From Synaphobranchus kaupii (Eukaryota > Chordata > Actinopteri > Anguilliformes > Synaphobranchidae): 64,000 nt of DNA. The translations under genes were made by a program, and so were the position numbers. Where the stretch lies: assembly GCA_029718625.1 (NCBI GenBank), contig CM056376.1:25147130-25211129 (forward strand), in the 5' to 3' direction. Positions 50,601-62,431 of this stretch are shown here, piece by piece. Every line of letters begins with the position of its first letter. The stretch's first letter is position 1. A model generated the notes under the pieces. The model ran no database searches, was not told the origin of the DNA, and saw only the letters and a program-made list of their open reading frames with translations.

Positions 50601-51171
50601 TGGGTTCATTTGTTGAAACTATTGGTGAGTTTCACTATAGCCAAGGCCTGTTGAGATAATTGCACAATTGTATGACTAATACAGTGTAGACCGACTACTG
50701 CATAGGCTAATGTGTAGCCTAACTAAAAAAAACATATTTTGAACAATGTTGTCAATGTCCTATTGTGTTAGCCTATACCCTACAACACTGTGGACGATAC
50801 TGCTTACACCTAAAACTAATTAGAAGTAGCGTCACTGCATATTAGTAGGCTATATATTGCACCAGACAACATACAGCCTATTTATGCAAATTATATTCCA
50901 AGTGTAGCCTACTCTAATTCATTAATTTCAGAAGGTTATATTCAAACTCAATTTCATGCCAATTTTGACAGACTTAAGGCCTTTATAAACAAGGCATAAA
51001 GTCAGATTATAACAAGCACATTAAAGATTGGTTAAGAGTATTGGTGATTTCAAATGTTTTGACCAAAACAGGAATTTGATCTGTTGCTCAACTTCCCCTG
51101 TCACTCACAATTCAATCTGAACTTGATGCTGAAATGCTGCAAGATTGAACATTGCAGTCAAGTTCATCAGT
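47629..51171. repeat. Tandem duplication, copy B (empty TRIM site)
   Basis: It starts at GCGTATTGCTATCTTGAGCC like copy A, ends TTCATCAGT like copy A, then continues into unduplicated sequence TGCCGTTCTC. The site corresponding to the TRIM reads CACTGCGAGGATGAG (about 49634-49648) with a single CGAG. Confidence 0.95.
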
Positions 51172-51943
51172 TGCCGTTCTCAAAACCAGTCTGTAACAAC
51201 ACAGTCAAAATGGGACTTTTTTCACTTTTTGAAACCATTGGCAAGCGTTACAAAAGTTGTCTGAACCGAGAACTTGGGGAAAAGATGTTTTTAAGTTAAA
51301 GGGGGCTAAATTCCCCAGCCTTTGAACGATTTGTGACAAGCCTGAGACCTTTTGATTGGTGTTAATTTGCTTGACATCACATTTTTTAAAATGTTAATTC
51401 CTCCTTGACACTGAACAAGAAATCTGTTTTTGAGATATTTTAAACATATTTTTTGGTAAAAATCAAAAGTGGTCTCCGACGTTGGGCTGACATTACTTTC
51501 ACCGTACCAAATTCTCTCCAAATTATCAAAATGTATAGCACATAGACAACCACTAATCAGGCCTCAGGGAACATTTCAGAAGGGAGAAACTGGACACCAC
51601 TGTTCTTAAACACTTCTACTTCTTCCTCTGGGCCAGATTCTTTTTTAAATATGGTGTAATACTGGGCAAATATTTTGCACTATGTATAACTCTATGAAAC
51701 AATGTATGAATAAGATGCACATGTGTATAATCAAAGTAGGTGGCTTCTTAAAATACAGATAGCTATTATTTATTTTTTTTGTCACTAGAGGACAGCATGC
51801 TGACAGTGTGAAGAGGCAAACCTGGGGTAATTTTTGTTGCAGCTGACTAATACATTTCTAAGAGTATATCTATGGACCACCAGTTGAGTAGCCCTGCTGT
51901 ACACCAAGATATGTTTGTTTGGGGGAGGGAGAAAACTTCTTAC
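51172..51943. other. nos1 intron next to the PDZ exon
   Basis: No repeat or gene recognised. AT-rich with a pyrimidine tract near 51601-51635. Confidence 0.5.
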
Positions 51944-52639
51944 CGGTCAACCTGGACCTCGGCATCTCTCCTCTCCACCACCTTCTGGCCCTCACCGTTG
52001 AGCTCTCGTTTGCTGGTCTTCAGGAGTTTGAGCACGGGTTCGATCTCCCTGAGGAGGTCGTTGTTCTCCTCCACCCCGTTGAGCAGGGCGTGGCAGTCGG
52101 CATTGAGCGGCTCCTGGGCGATGAGGGACGAGACCACGCTGTTGATCTGGATGAGGGGCCTTTGCTCTCGGGCTGGGGAGAGGTTCTCAATGGCCCTCAG
52201 CTGTTCCTTGCCCCCTTGCAGACTCGTGGGCGGGCAGTCGAAGGACTTGGAGACAGGGTACAGGGGCCTGGTCACCCGCACCGTCTTCTGCCTGCCGTCC
52301 CCCGAAAAAGTGGTCTCCAGGTGGGTGGTGAAACCCTCCGGACCCCTTAGGATTAGCACGGCGTGGCTCTCCGGTGACACATTCTTCAGGGTCTCCAGCG
52401 CCCGTTCGTAGCTCAGGTCCACCAGGGGCTTGTTGTTGACGGCCAGGACGATGTCGCCCACCTGGACCAGGCCGCACTCCTCCGCGGCCCCGCCTCGGAT
52501 CAGGTCCGACACGATGACGGGTGGCTTGCTCACCCTCTGCTTCACCAGGAAGCCCAGCCCCCCCCACTTTCCTCTTGAACAGCCGCACCGAGATGATGTT
52601 GGGCTGCAGCTGGTAGACGCTGGGGTCGGATTCCTGCAT
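51944..52639 (-). CDS. nos1: nos1 coding exon 1: start codon, PDZ domain, beta-finger, linker
   Basis: The exon encodes codons 1-231 plus two bases. The start ATG at 52637-52639 has a G at -3 and opens MQESDPSVYQLQPN, matching the nNOS amino terminus. The PDZ core (carboxylate-binding loop GFLV, then SKPPVIVSDLIRGGAA) is followed by the beta-finger (LETTFSGDG). In mammals this region docks nNOS to PSD-95 and syntrophin, placing it at synapses and sarcolemma. The reading frame breaks within eight consecutive C (plus strand, 52558-52565): residues before it read in one frame and the rest in another, so one base is extra relative to the family. The exon ends at a GTAAGA donor at 51943. An AG acceptor candidate at 52663-52664 could mark the exon's 5' end, which fits the mammalian pattern of an untranslated first exon. 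Confidence 0.95.
52558..52565 (-). other. nos1: Homopolymer frameshift in the nos1 PDZ exon
   Basis: Eight C on the plus strand (eight G in the gene) stand where the conserved VGGLGF reading needs seven. The frame upstream gives a clean PDZ start, the frame downstream gives the rest of the domain, and the total coding length is divisible by three only if one base is removed. A sequencing or assembly slip is most likely; a real null allele is the alternative. Confidence 0.9.
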
Positions 52640-52665
52640 AGCGAGGGAGGGGTCAGGCGGTCCTA

Positions 52666-55522
52666 GGCAATTCAGGCGTGTGATCGAGAGCTGTCAACGT
52701 AGGACGCGATTAGATGAGAGGCTTCTTTTGCCACATGTTGATCTTTTCCACTCTTTTTAGATGAGCATGCCCTGTAATTCGATCAGAAAGAAAGATAATT
52801 TAAAAAGTAGGGACAGTGAGTATCCTTTTCATTTTGCATGTAATTCTGATTCTTTACTACAACATACAAAATATAATACACGGCAATGAACAATGCATAA
52901 TGCAAGATCTTGCATTCAGCCAAAATTGAACACTTCTCCTCAAACATCTGTCTCATTGGGGAGGGTTTTATTTTGCCTTCATTGCAGAATAGCCGGCTCT
53001 GTGCAGTTGTATTCTCAGTGTGATATATATATCCGAAATACACAATAAAATGTCCAGTGTTAATTCTACTTTAACAGTCTCAATAGGGCCCATATGTAGC
53101 TACAGTGTAAGATTTGATTTAACACTGAACATTTTACTGTGTAGCAGTTGGCATTTTTCATTTATCCCACTGGCTACATATTTTAGGTTACATATTCTGT
53201 TGGATTGAAGTTAAATGCGCACCAAGGAAAATCCCTTTTGACTTAGGCTACAATGCTCATGATATGTTTTTTTCTGGCAAAAGGTGGCCTTTGTGTACAG
53301 TAGCTTCCCTTCACTAGTTTGTTTATGTTTTCGGGTATAACTTTCCTTGCCTTGCCTAATGTATGCTTATATGCATTTAACCACATGCGAACCACAGCGG
53401 TTAAACTGAGGGATAACACTGTAACAGTGCAAACTATGATTTACACATCAAGGCTTCTCGTCATTTTGAGGGCTCCCACTGTTCTTTGCAGGCATATGGG
53501 TGCTTGCATAATTCGACGAAATCGAAGTTAAAAAGGGAAAGAGTGCAAAATACAATTTCACAATTCGGAAGTCAACATCTACAGTTTACACGCACAATTT
53601 TGCGTCATTGCTATTGTTTTGTTCCTAATACGGGCTTCCTCTTCTGTCCTGCTCCCCTGCTGTGACCCTATTTGGCTAGGTCCCCACAGTGTTAATCATT
53701 AGCCTACCTGCATTAGAACATAACTGCATATCCGTAAATATTGTTAATCTCAGTAGCCTACTCAAAAACGTTGTCCTCTTGAATGAATTATAGTGATTCT
53801 TCAATAACCATCCTATTCATTTGCAATCTTTACACAGACAATTTGCCATGATAATTCCCAACATTACAATATTACCACTCATGAGGACATATTAGAACGC
53901 ATAGCGGGATTTTAGGCTATATTAGGATAAAACTGATTAGAAACTGGAAACAAGCGAAATCTTTTGACATTAAGACTCTATGTCCAGTACCGCGACAACC
54001 AGTAGCCTAATTCAGCACTATTGAATTTAATTTAATTTTTATTTTATTCAGAACCAGGGCAACGCAATAATCAATAAACCTGTTGTAAATCGAATACAAT
54101 CTGCAACGCTACCCACCCCCATATTTAAAAAAATTATTATAGATAGCCAATCAGTATGCCCTAGTGTTCCGCACATGCCCGTTTGAGTTTTAATCATGGT
54201 GCCTCCGTACTTTAGTATTATGACTTTATGCCCTCTTGTCGCAATGGATAATTGGGTCTTTCAAATGAATCAATATATCCGTGTAATTTGCTGTAATGGT
54301 TTTGTTCTGTGTAAATCCAACTAAATTAATCGTTAACGTCTATCTGCATATGCTCGAAAACATCAGTCATGAAACATTACCGGAACACTGGAAGCCTACA
54401 CTCCACCGTTAAAGCTCCAAGTTTAATGAACACCTGTGCATCACATTGTTCACCCAAGTAGCCTATACTTGCAGCTACGCTCTACACCTGAAAATCTTCT
54501 GTCAGCTCAAATTTGAATATTAAAGGGTTAAATTTAGCTAAACCATCTCATGGAATGAACAAATGAAAACATTCAAATGATCTGACGTTTCTGCACCCCC
54601 TTATTCTAATGTGCAGTTAATGTCTGCAAGTAAAGGCTAGTCCTCTCTCACATCCTATACTGCGACGGTTTGCTAAGGAAAAAAACAGGCATGCAACACA
54701 GAAAATGGTTTTAATTTCATAACATATTTTAATCGACTCTAATCTATAAATCTGACCGTAACTGATGTGCTAATATTCACACCAAGTGATTAACACGCAA
54801 ATCGTGTCAAAAATTACATCTGAATACAATTTAATTGAGAACAGAATGTAACCTGAACATCAAGTTATTGTTTTATCAAGTTGTGTATCTGAAGATGATA
54901 TAGCCACTGAGTCTTCCTTCAGGATGTAAAGTAAATCACCTATTTATTTATTCAAATAATGCCCTGGTGATTAAGTAAATGAACTGCGTTTGTGAAATGT
55001 CGGTGTCCCTTTGTCCAGTAGATTGTATGTCTGTTTTGTAAAAATACATCATGCAACTCCATATTTATATCGAGGCAACAAGTGCACAGCCTACTCTAAT
55101 ACTTCGTGAGTAAGCGCGATCGCCACATTTTAAAAAAAAGAATGTGCGCATTTGTATGCAATGTGGTTTCTGTGGGAGCAATGCTGAGAGAAAATGGTAA
55201 CATGTTGAAGTTTATGATGACCAAGACTTCGCAGTCCATTGTATTTCCGTGCAGTTTTTGGTTTAACGAATTCTGATCAATGCACTTACTTTAAAACGTA
55301 TTCAAATGAACGAATGCACTTACACAACGATGATACTGACAGACCATCGAAGGACTTCACCTGTCCGGGAATCACCGCACATATAATAGCCTACGAGGTC
55401 TATAGCACAAAGTAGGCTAACCCCTCTTCTACGAACAGGAAATTCCAAACCAGATCGTTTTATTTATAAAATCCATTATTTTTCTATACTATAACATAAG
55501 GATAAAAAAAAAAAATGCTTAC
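52666..55522. other. Region upstream of the nos1 start codon, no feature recognised
   Basis: AT-rich, likely a 5' intron or upstream sequence. TAGCCTA-type heptamers are frequent, as through much of 39-51 kb. No exon with clear boundaries. Confidence 0.45.
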
Positions 55523-55680
55523 CGTCACCACTGACAACTCACAAAATAAACGAAAAAGTTAAATGATCTCCCTCCAATAGTTTCCTCTTCGGAACGTGTT
55601 CGGTTTGTTTGCTCGAGGTAGCCTATGTGAGAGTCCCACTTCCCCGGACTGTCACATTAGAGATGCGATGGTTCTATGCG
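55523..55680 (-). promoter_or_regulatory. Candidate untranslated first exon and TATA-like promoter of nos1 (weak)
   Basis: On the gene strand a good donor (GACG|GTAAGC) ends at 55523 and a TATA-like stretch (TATATTTATA, about 55702-55711) sits roughly 30 bases upstream of the proposed exon. The next downstream AG before the coding start is at 52663-52664. nos1 genes use non-coding first exons, so the arrangement is plausible, but transcription cannot be read from sequence. A 64-codon minus-strand open frame (55652-55846) overlaps the area and matches nothing I recognise. Confidence 0.22.
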
Positions 55681-56804
55681 ACTCAGAAGTAGTGGGTGCT
55701 GTATAAATATAGAACATGGGGGGCCTCCCTGATGAGCTCAGCTTGGTTCGTGCGCGGGCATTTATGTCGTTGTGTACTGCCTTCAGTTCTGTCATCACGG
55801 AGACGAGCAATTGTTGACGTTCATCCAGTTTTATTGGTGTGTCCATCCTGATTAGATCAGTCCGTAAAAGAATGCAGGCACGGCTGTATAGCCTATTTCC
55901 CGGGACCTCTGTTTTTTATAAGTTTGATCGTTTCCTGAAACTCGTTTCAGCTTTTTTACATTTTTACAAATAACAAAAACCAAAAAAAATAGCTAGATTG
56001 ATTGACAGGCCGTTGCACAAGAGTTACAATATTTAACCCTTTTGTGCAGTTCATTTTGCCTATTTTCACCTGTTTTGTACTGACCTGTTTAAAGTTTTAT
56101 AACTCCAGATGTCAATATTACACAATAATGGCTTAGATTAAAGAAGATGGACCATTTATTATCATGCCTTAAATTAATTGATTTTCATAATTCATACATA
56201 AATTATTGTCAGTGAATACACAACCTTTGTGAAAAATGAAGTTCCAACACTCTAATGTACAGTGAACCCTTGAGAGTCAAAGATGTAAATAAGGTAAAAC
56301 TTTACATTTCCTGATTCACAAACCTCCTGTCAGCATGTGTACAAAATATGAAACTGATATGTATTACTGCTCAAGTCCCAGGAAGCAATTTGAAAAAGTG
56401 TACCTTGGTGTACAAAAATCTATCCAAAATGGATAATTGTGCATCACAGTAATTCAACAGAAACTCTTTTGACTCATTGAAAACATAATTGCATCCATAT
56501 CATTAGAGAATTTCCAACTCTTGCAAAAGATTAGAGGAATGGATACAGAAACCTACCCAAACCTATGGAAACCTATCCGAAAATGAACACAGCTTTATTG
56601 AAGCACATTATTAGGTCATATGAGGAGGGGAATGACTCTTAAATAATTCATTTCTTAGTCCCTATATAGTTTCATTTACAAAAATGCATCCACATCAATC
56701 CATGCCTTCTGCAACCGTTGAGCATGTATATGCTGTGCATAACTATTTGTGCTCTGATAGAGAATGCGGACAGCCTCTTTGCTGAAGAACAGCTGGAACA
56801 TGAT

Positions 56805-57135
56805 CTCCATCCATCCATCCATCAAATGTTCAGGGTCACAGGGGGGTTGGAGCCTATCCCAGCATACATTGGGCGAGAGGCAGGAATACCCCCTGGATAG
56901 GTCGCCAATCCATCGCAGTGTACATCATTCACTCACACATTCATATCTACGGGTACAATTTAGAGTGCCCAACTAACCTAACTTTTTGTACTGTGGGAGG
57001 AAGCCGGGGTACCCGGAGGAAACGCATGAGACACGGGGAGAACATGCAAACTCCACACAGAAGGGCCAGGATTCAAACTCAGTACCTCCTTGCTGTGAGG
57101 CAACAGTGCTATCCATTGCACCACGGTGCCAACCC
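56805..57135. repeat. Fish interspersed repeat (TCCCAGCATACATTGGGCGA family), longer copy
   Basis: CATCCATCCATCCATCAAAT, GGAGCCTATCCCAGCATACA, GTGGGAGGAAGCCGGGGTAC and GGGGAGAACATGCAAACTCC are the conserved blocks of a very common teleost repeat, probably a retroelement tail. A short second copy lies at 59843-59965. Confidence 0.8.
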
Positions 57136-58080
57136 AGATAGTGTTGCACTTATCTAAATGACAAAGTAATCTTTCTGCTGCCAAGTGTAATATCCCTATA
57201 GAGTATACAAATGCACCTCTTTCCCCTTAAATGTCTCTCTTTTATAAGGAAAGCAATAAATAAATAAAATTAAGTTATTTTATTGTTTGCGTTTAGTTTT
57301 GTAACTAAAAAAAAAAATAGTTTTATAGGTTTGATTGGTTTCAAAAACCTGTTGTTTCAGTGTCTTTACATTTTTGCAAATAATAATAAAATAAAATAGC
57401 TACATTGATTGAGAGGCCATTGCACAAAAGGCACTGCAAAAATATTTTGAAAGATTTCATGCATATAATAAATACTGTTTCATTATTCTGACATTAAATT
57501 TTACTTTTATAATAATGAACTGGGAGATTAAACTTGTATATTTTTTTATTATGAATCATGAATATAATGTTTAGAAGCATATTTCTCTAGGAAAGCAGCC
57601 TCCTGCCAGGTCTGGTTCTAAGCATAGGCGATATAGGTGGTTGCCTATGGCGCCATCCATAAGAGGGCGCCAAAAAAGGGGAAAAAATGGGAAAATGGAA
57701 CGTGTTGCATTCATGATAGTCTGCGAAATCACCCACAATTGCTACCTAGGATCTAAGACAGGGCTATATTCTAAATTGACTTATCAGAAAGTGCTATAAA
57801 CATAAAACTATAGGTGGCAACATAAAACAACCATTGATGTTTTATAGCAAATATTATTAATAGTGACACATTGCCCCTAAAAACAAAAAAGAAACTTGAA
57901 GACAGGTTAAATTAACATCACAGATGGACTAAAAGTAAAAACAAAAACACACTGATGAAAAACGTGCAATACTATATTGTCAAAATATTGAGACGAAAGT
58001 TGCATGAATTTATGGGCGTGCCACTATAAACACAAAAAAATAATGTAATTGTGATGTGTGCGTGCACAATTATATATATA

Positions 58081-59248
58081 CAGTCAAGCCGGAAAGTCTC
58101 CCCACCCCTTTCACCTTCTCCACGTTTTATTATGTTACAGACATATTCCAAAATTGATTAAATTCCTTTTTTCCCTCAAAATTCTACACACAACACCCCA
58201 TAATGACAATGTGAAAAAAGGTTTTTTGAGATTTTTGCAAATTTATTAAAAATAAAAAACTAAAATTTCTCATTTACATAAGTATTCATACCCTTTGCTT
58301 TAACGTATTTTTAAAGTATCATATTTCATATTTGGTCGCATATCCTTTACATGCTGTTACTTCCTGAAGTCTGTGACCATCAACATCAAAAAACTGTCGA
58401 TATCTTATTTTCAGGTACTGTTACAAGCGATACTATAACCTCTCTGCATTTGAATGGATCTCTATGGAAATTGGGGGGTGAGACTAGATTCAGCTGTAAA
58501 TTACACTGGTACAGTATGGAACACATGGCTGGCTAAATGGCTGTAAGTTATCAAGGGTCTGAGCTATCAAACGAGCCCCAAACCATCACTCTGTTGCCAG
58601 ATATGGAGTAGATGTGGATGGATCACTGCAAGGGTTATTTATCCGGACTCATTTTCCTATAGAACTCTATGGGGAAAAAAGTCAGGAGAAACAACCCTTA
58701 AAGTGATCCATCCACATCTACTCCATATCTGGCAACAGAGTGATGGTTTGGGGCTCGTTTGATAGCTCAGACCCTTGATAACTTACAGCCATTTAGCCAG
58801 CCATGTGTTCCATACTGTACCAGTGTAATTTACAGCTGAATCTAGTCTCACCCCCCAATTTCCATAGAGATCCATTCAAATGCAGAGAGGTTATAGTATC
58901 GCTTGTAACAGTACCTGAAAATAAGATATCGACAGTTTTTTTTATGTTGATGGTCACAGACTTCAGGAAGTAACAGCATGTAAAGGATATGCGACCAAAT
59001 ATGAAATATGATACTTTAAAAATACGTTAAAGCAAAGGGTATGAATACTTATGTAAATGAGACATTTTATTTTTTTATTTTTAATAAATTTGCTAAAATC
59101 TCAAAAAAACTTTTTTCACATTGTCATTATGGGGTGTTGTGTGTAGATGTTTGAGGCAAAAAATGAACTCAATCTATTGTAGTATAAGTCTGTAACGTAA
59201 TAAAACGTGGAGAAGGTGAAAGGGTGGGGAGACTTTCCGGCTTGACTG
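58081..59248. mobile_element. Fold-back element, locus 3, complete palindrome
   Basis: Ends CAGTCAAGCCGGAAAGTCTC and the inverse are flanked by TA (58079-58080, 59249-59250). Two arms of 584 bases meet at the exact midpoint 58664/58665 (CCTATAGAACTCTATGG). Arm divergence is low. Inner sequence matches 10060-10720 almost base for base, while the outer 20-50 bases differ. Non-coding. Confidence 0.93.
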
Positions 59249-59842
59249 TATATCCCCTTTTTATAATTGCCCCTTAAGTTGCAGGTAAGGACATTGTGAT
59301 AGGTAGGATGAAATCTCAGAACACCTGCCCTGCTTCCAGCAGTTATTCTAGCCTGTATATCCTGTTTCTCACTTAACATCTGCAGAGTCTGCACCAGATA
59401 AGCAGATGCACCCTGATACATACACACTAACCCTAACCCTAACTGCTTCTAAAGACTGTTAATGCTAATTATGGCCGTTCTGTCTGCCCTGGGATGATCT
59501 ACGTGATTGGAGGAGAGGTAAGAGGTCAGATTGTGCTCTGATTCTGCAATGCCCTTGGGGACCCTGTACTAACACTGGACTTTTATTTTGCATTAAATAT
59601 AATCAATTCTTCACTCAACCGGACTCAGAATCTTGACCACCCTATCAATAATAAAAATTACATTTTCTTGACTTTGACCAGAGAGACCTTGATACATTAT
59701 AATACTAATATAATAACAGCAGGTTTGAGCCACCTTCAATAGTTAAGCACTATTATGTGAAATTACACATAATGCAGTGAACATCCAGAGTGCATGCAGG
59801 ACTTTAATGTGCATTGTGTTCTTAAACAGTCTCTTAAAGTCT

Positions 59843-59965
59843 CCGTCCATCCATCCATCCATTATCTAACCCGATTATTTCTGCTGGAGCATATCTCAGC
59901 ATGCATTGGTCGAGAGGCAGGAATACACCCAGGACAGCCAATCCATCACAGGGTACACACACCAT
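59843..59965. repeat. Fish interspersed repeat, short copy
   Basis: CCATCCATCCATCCATTATC through GCATGCATTGGTCGAGAGGC and CAATCCATCACAGGGTACAC. It is same-orientation and more truncated than the 56805 copy. Confidence 0.75.
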
Positions 59966-60444
59966 TACGGCCAGAGTCTACGCTATAGAATGCTCACTTT
60001 CTCATTGGGACTTCTTAAGTTATTTTATTTGTGTTTCTTTTTTACTGGTTGTCAACTAATTTTTAGAACCCATTACACAAACATACTTTTTTGAGTGTTC
60101 CACAAAAGCATACCAAGCATGCTTTTAATAACTTTTTTTATTCATAGCAGAGAAATTTGGTGTACACGAGCTTAGCATGTCAGCATTATCTTAGCCTTAG
60201 CTTTGAAAATCAAAGAGCAAAGTAAATGAATATTAAAGAAGTAAAGCAGGCATTTCAAATAATGACACGGTCTAATATGCTTGCGTTTTGCGCAGTAGTC
60301 ACCTGATTATACTTATGAAGCTCTTGATTAAAGACCATTATTAGTTAATTAGGTGTTGTAATGCTGGGCTAAAACAAAAACCTACACCCGCACTGGCCCT
60401 TTTCAGATAAGATTGAACTTTAAACTGTGTGTGTGCACACATGC

Positions 60445-60447
<3 letters not shown>

Positions 60448-60508
<61 letters not shown>
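60448..60508. repeat. (GT)n microsatellite
   Basis: About 30 pure GT units; opposite-strand Thr-His frames are artefacts of the repeat. Confidence 0.97.
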
Positions 60509-60512
<4 letters not shown>

Positions 60513-61727
60513 AGAGTTGTAAGCATTATTGTGACCCTTTGTGCAGTTGTGGGAACATCTTCGTTGTGTCAATGCAAGGAATGCAATGCAAGGAAGAAAT
60601 TTTTGATTCCTTTTGTGAGAGAGACATCTGCCAAGAATATAAGCATCATGAATAATGATACCAGACTTAATTGTAATAATGAGACAGGGGATGGAGCCAG
60701 TTGTTGTGTGTGTTTTTTTTTAATGGAATCAATTTCCGGATGCATGATCACTGTCAAACCTGGATGACAAGAAGGGGATCTGGTTGGTGGTGGGGGGGGT
60801 TCATTTTGTGGTAGCAGATAATGCCTTGGCCTCCATGGTTACCTCGGCGAGGTAAACGGACCCTTAGATGCATGGTGGCAGTCTGGTGTTATCTTCGCCT
60901 GATGGCTGTCCTCCTCAGCTAATGGCGCTGTTCTCCTCAGCGGATGGCGCACCACAAACTCCAGGCCCTCTCCTGGTGCTCTCATTTTACCACCTGTCAA
61001 ATCCATCTCTGCCTCACCATTTTGAGGACACTCTCAACAGAGCAAAGCCCGTCAATAGCAGCCTAAAAAGGGTGGGGCGTGATCCTTTGGTGCGCACTAC
61101 TGTACGCGGTTTGATTACAGTGTGTGTGCTTGCGATTTCTGTCCTTCGTTGGGTTCCCAGAGTGAGGAGGGAGAAACATGTGTCTGGAGAAGACGAGGGT
61201 GACTAATACTGAATCATGTCAAAGGAGCAGTGGCTGTCTCATAATTAGCATGCTGACGACCCCAGGCGTATCTGGAAACTGGCGAGCCTTCACTGTGGCC
61301 TTCTTAGTCCAGCAGGCCGTGAATCGAAGGTTCCGACTACGAAAGGGGCGTGCTGAAAACAGCGGTTGGCCCGTGGTTGGCCTGCGACACTTTGCCCCTG
61401 CATTTAAAAATAATAAAGATGGGTTCAATTTGAAGTAGGTGCAGACCTTTTTTAAAGGGGGGGGGGGGTTGGCTTTAGCAGATTCCGTGTACCAAACCTT
61501 TTTTTCAGAAAGGCTCTCTGTGACATCACGCGCTGCCTGCCGCCAGGACCGTGTCATTATGTCAATCATTTCCTGCTTGAGTGGGACCATCTGCCCTCTA
61601 ATAAAGCCACGCACTGCAAATCACTTTATAAAGCACCCACTTAGCTTGGCTCTGTGGCACGCTGTCTTCTGTTCATGTTCTGTTACTTTTTATACGTCCT
61701 TCTGAGTAATAAAACTGGGCGAAACAG

Positions 61728-61731
<4 letters not shown>

Positions 61732-61766
<35 letters not shown>
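61732..61766. repeat. (GT)n microsatellite with imperfect tail
   Basis: About 17 GT units followed to 61856 by degenerate GTGCGT/GTGTGC sequence. Confidence 0.93.
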
Positions 61767-61773
<7 letters not shown>

Positions 61774-62431
61774 TTTGTGCGTGCGTGCGCAAGTGCGTTT
61801 GTGTGTGCAATGCGTATGTGCGTGTGTGCATGCGAGTGTGCACTTGCATATGTGTGACTGTGTCCCATAAAATTATTCCTGTTCAGATATAACAGAGATT
61901 GCTTCTTGCTTTGTCACTCACTGATGGCATTCTGGATGTTTTTCCCATGTGTTGAGTATTGCAATGATTGAGAAAGAGACATAACTTTCATTGCTGTTGA
62001 GATACATGTAAACTGTAGTTAGATGGGAATAATTTGACCAGTTGATGGTCTGAATACTGAATGTGACGAGAGAAAATGAACCCTTTGAAGAGTAGGTTTT
62101 TTTTGGAATTTCAAAATTCTCAGTCAGTGTTCTATTACTCCATTGCTGTCAGTTACCACAGTAGTGATTGTCACATCAGCTGTTATGTGAGGAGCTCCTT
62201 CACTGCTGTCTAACCTAATATCAAACAAAGCTCTTCCCTAAAAAAGAGTAGTTGTGTGTCTATGGCTACGTTCACACTGCAGGTAAAAAGTGGCCCAGAT
62301 CCGATTTTTTCCTCAAATGTGACACAGATCTGATTTTTTTATGGAACTGTGAACAGCGAAAATCACATTGAATCTGACATTTCCAATTCAGATTTGGGCC
62401 ACTTTTGAATGTGGTATTATATTCCAATATA

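Larger units (their letters stand above)
780..52639 (-). other. nos1: nos1 gene, neuronal nitric oxide synthase, 5' two thirds of coding region
   Basis: Neuronal nitric oxide synthase makes nitric oxide and citrulline from arginine, oxygen and NADPH as a calmodulin-activated haem dimer. Thirteen minus-strand exons were assembled by reading splice sites and matching the known family order: PDZ domain (about residues 14-98), linker, zinc cysteines C322 and C327, haem cysteine near C411, arginine-binding glutamate near E588, pterin-side tryptophans near W672/W674, calmodulin helix about 721-743, and FMN phosphate loop about 755-763. The PDZ exon marks it as the neuronal type rather than endothelial or inducible, which lack it. 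Exon phases chain perfectly to 780 codons after discounting one extra base in the PDZ exon. Residue numbers run about four below the rat enzyme. The remaining FMN, FAD and NADPH domains lie left of position 1. The first coding intron is about 24.8 kb and filled with transposons. Confidence 0.96.
59970..62260. other. Upstream region with microsatellites, otherwise unassigned
   Basis: The 60860-61640 stretch looks unique and less AT-rich than its surroundings. It contains several open frames without recognisable domains. A G-run occurs at 61458-61468. Confidence 0.4.

Noticed and set aside
51872..52411. Plus-strand open frames of 179 and 143 codons
   Set aside because: Antisense shadows of the GC-rich PDZ exon, whose minus-strand reading clearly matches nNOS.
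55652..55846. 64-codon minus-strand open frame with fairly protein-like composition
   Set aside because: No recognisable family, and it overlaps a possible promoter. Length is within chance for this window.
60341..60526. Thr-His and Cys-Val repeat open frames
   Set aside because: Direct product of the (GT)n microsatellite.
60868..61206. 112-codon plus-strand open frame upstream of nos1
   Set aside because: No domain or splice evidence. It could be conserved non-coding sequence, but this cannot be judged without comparison.
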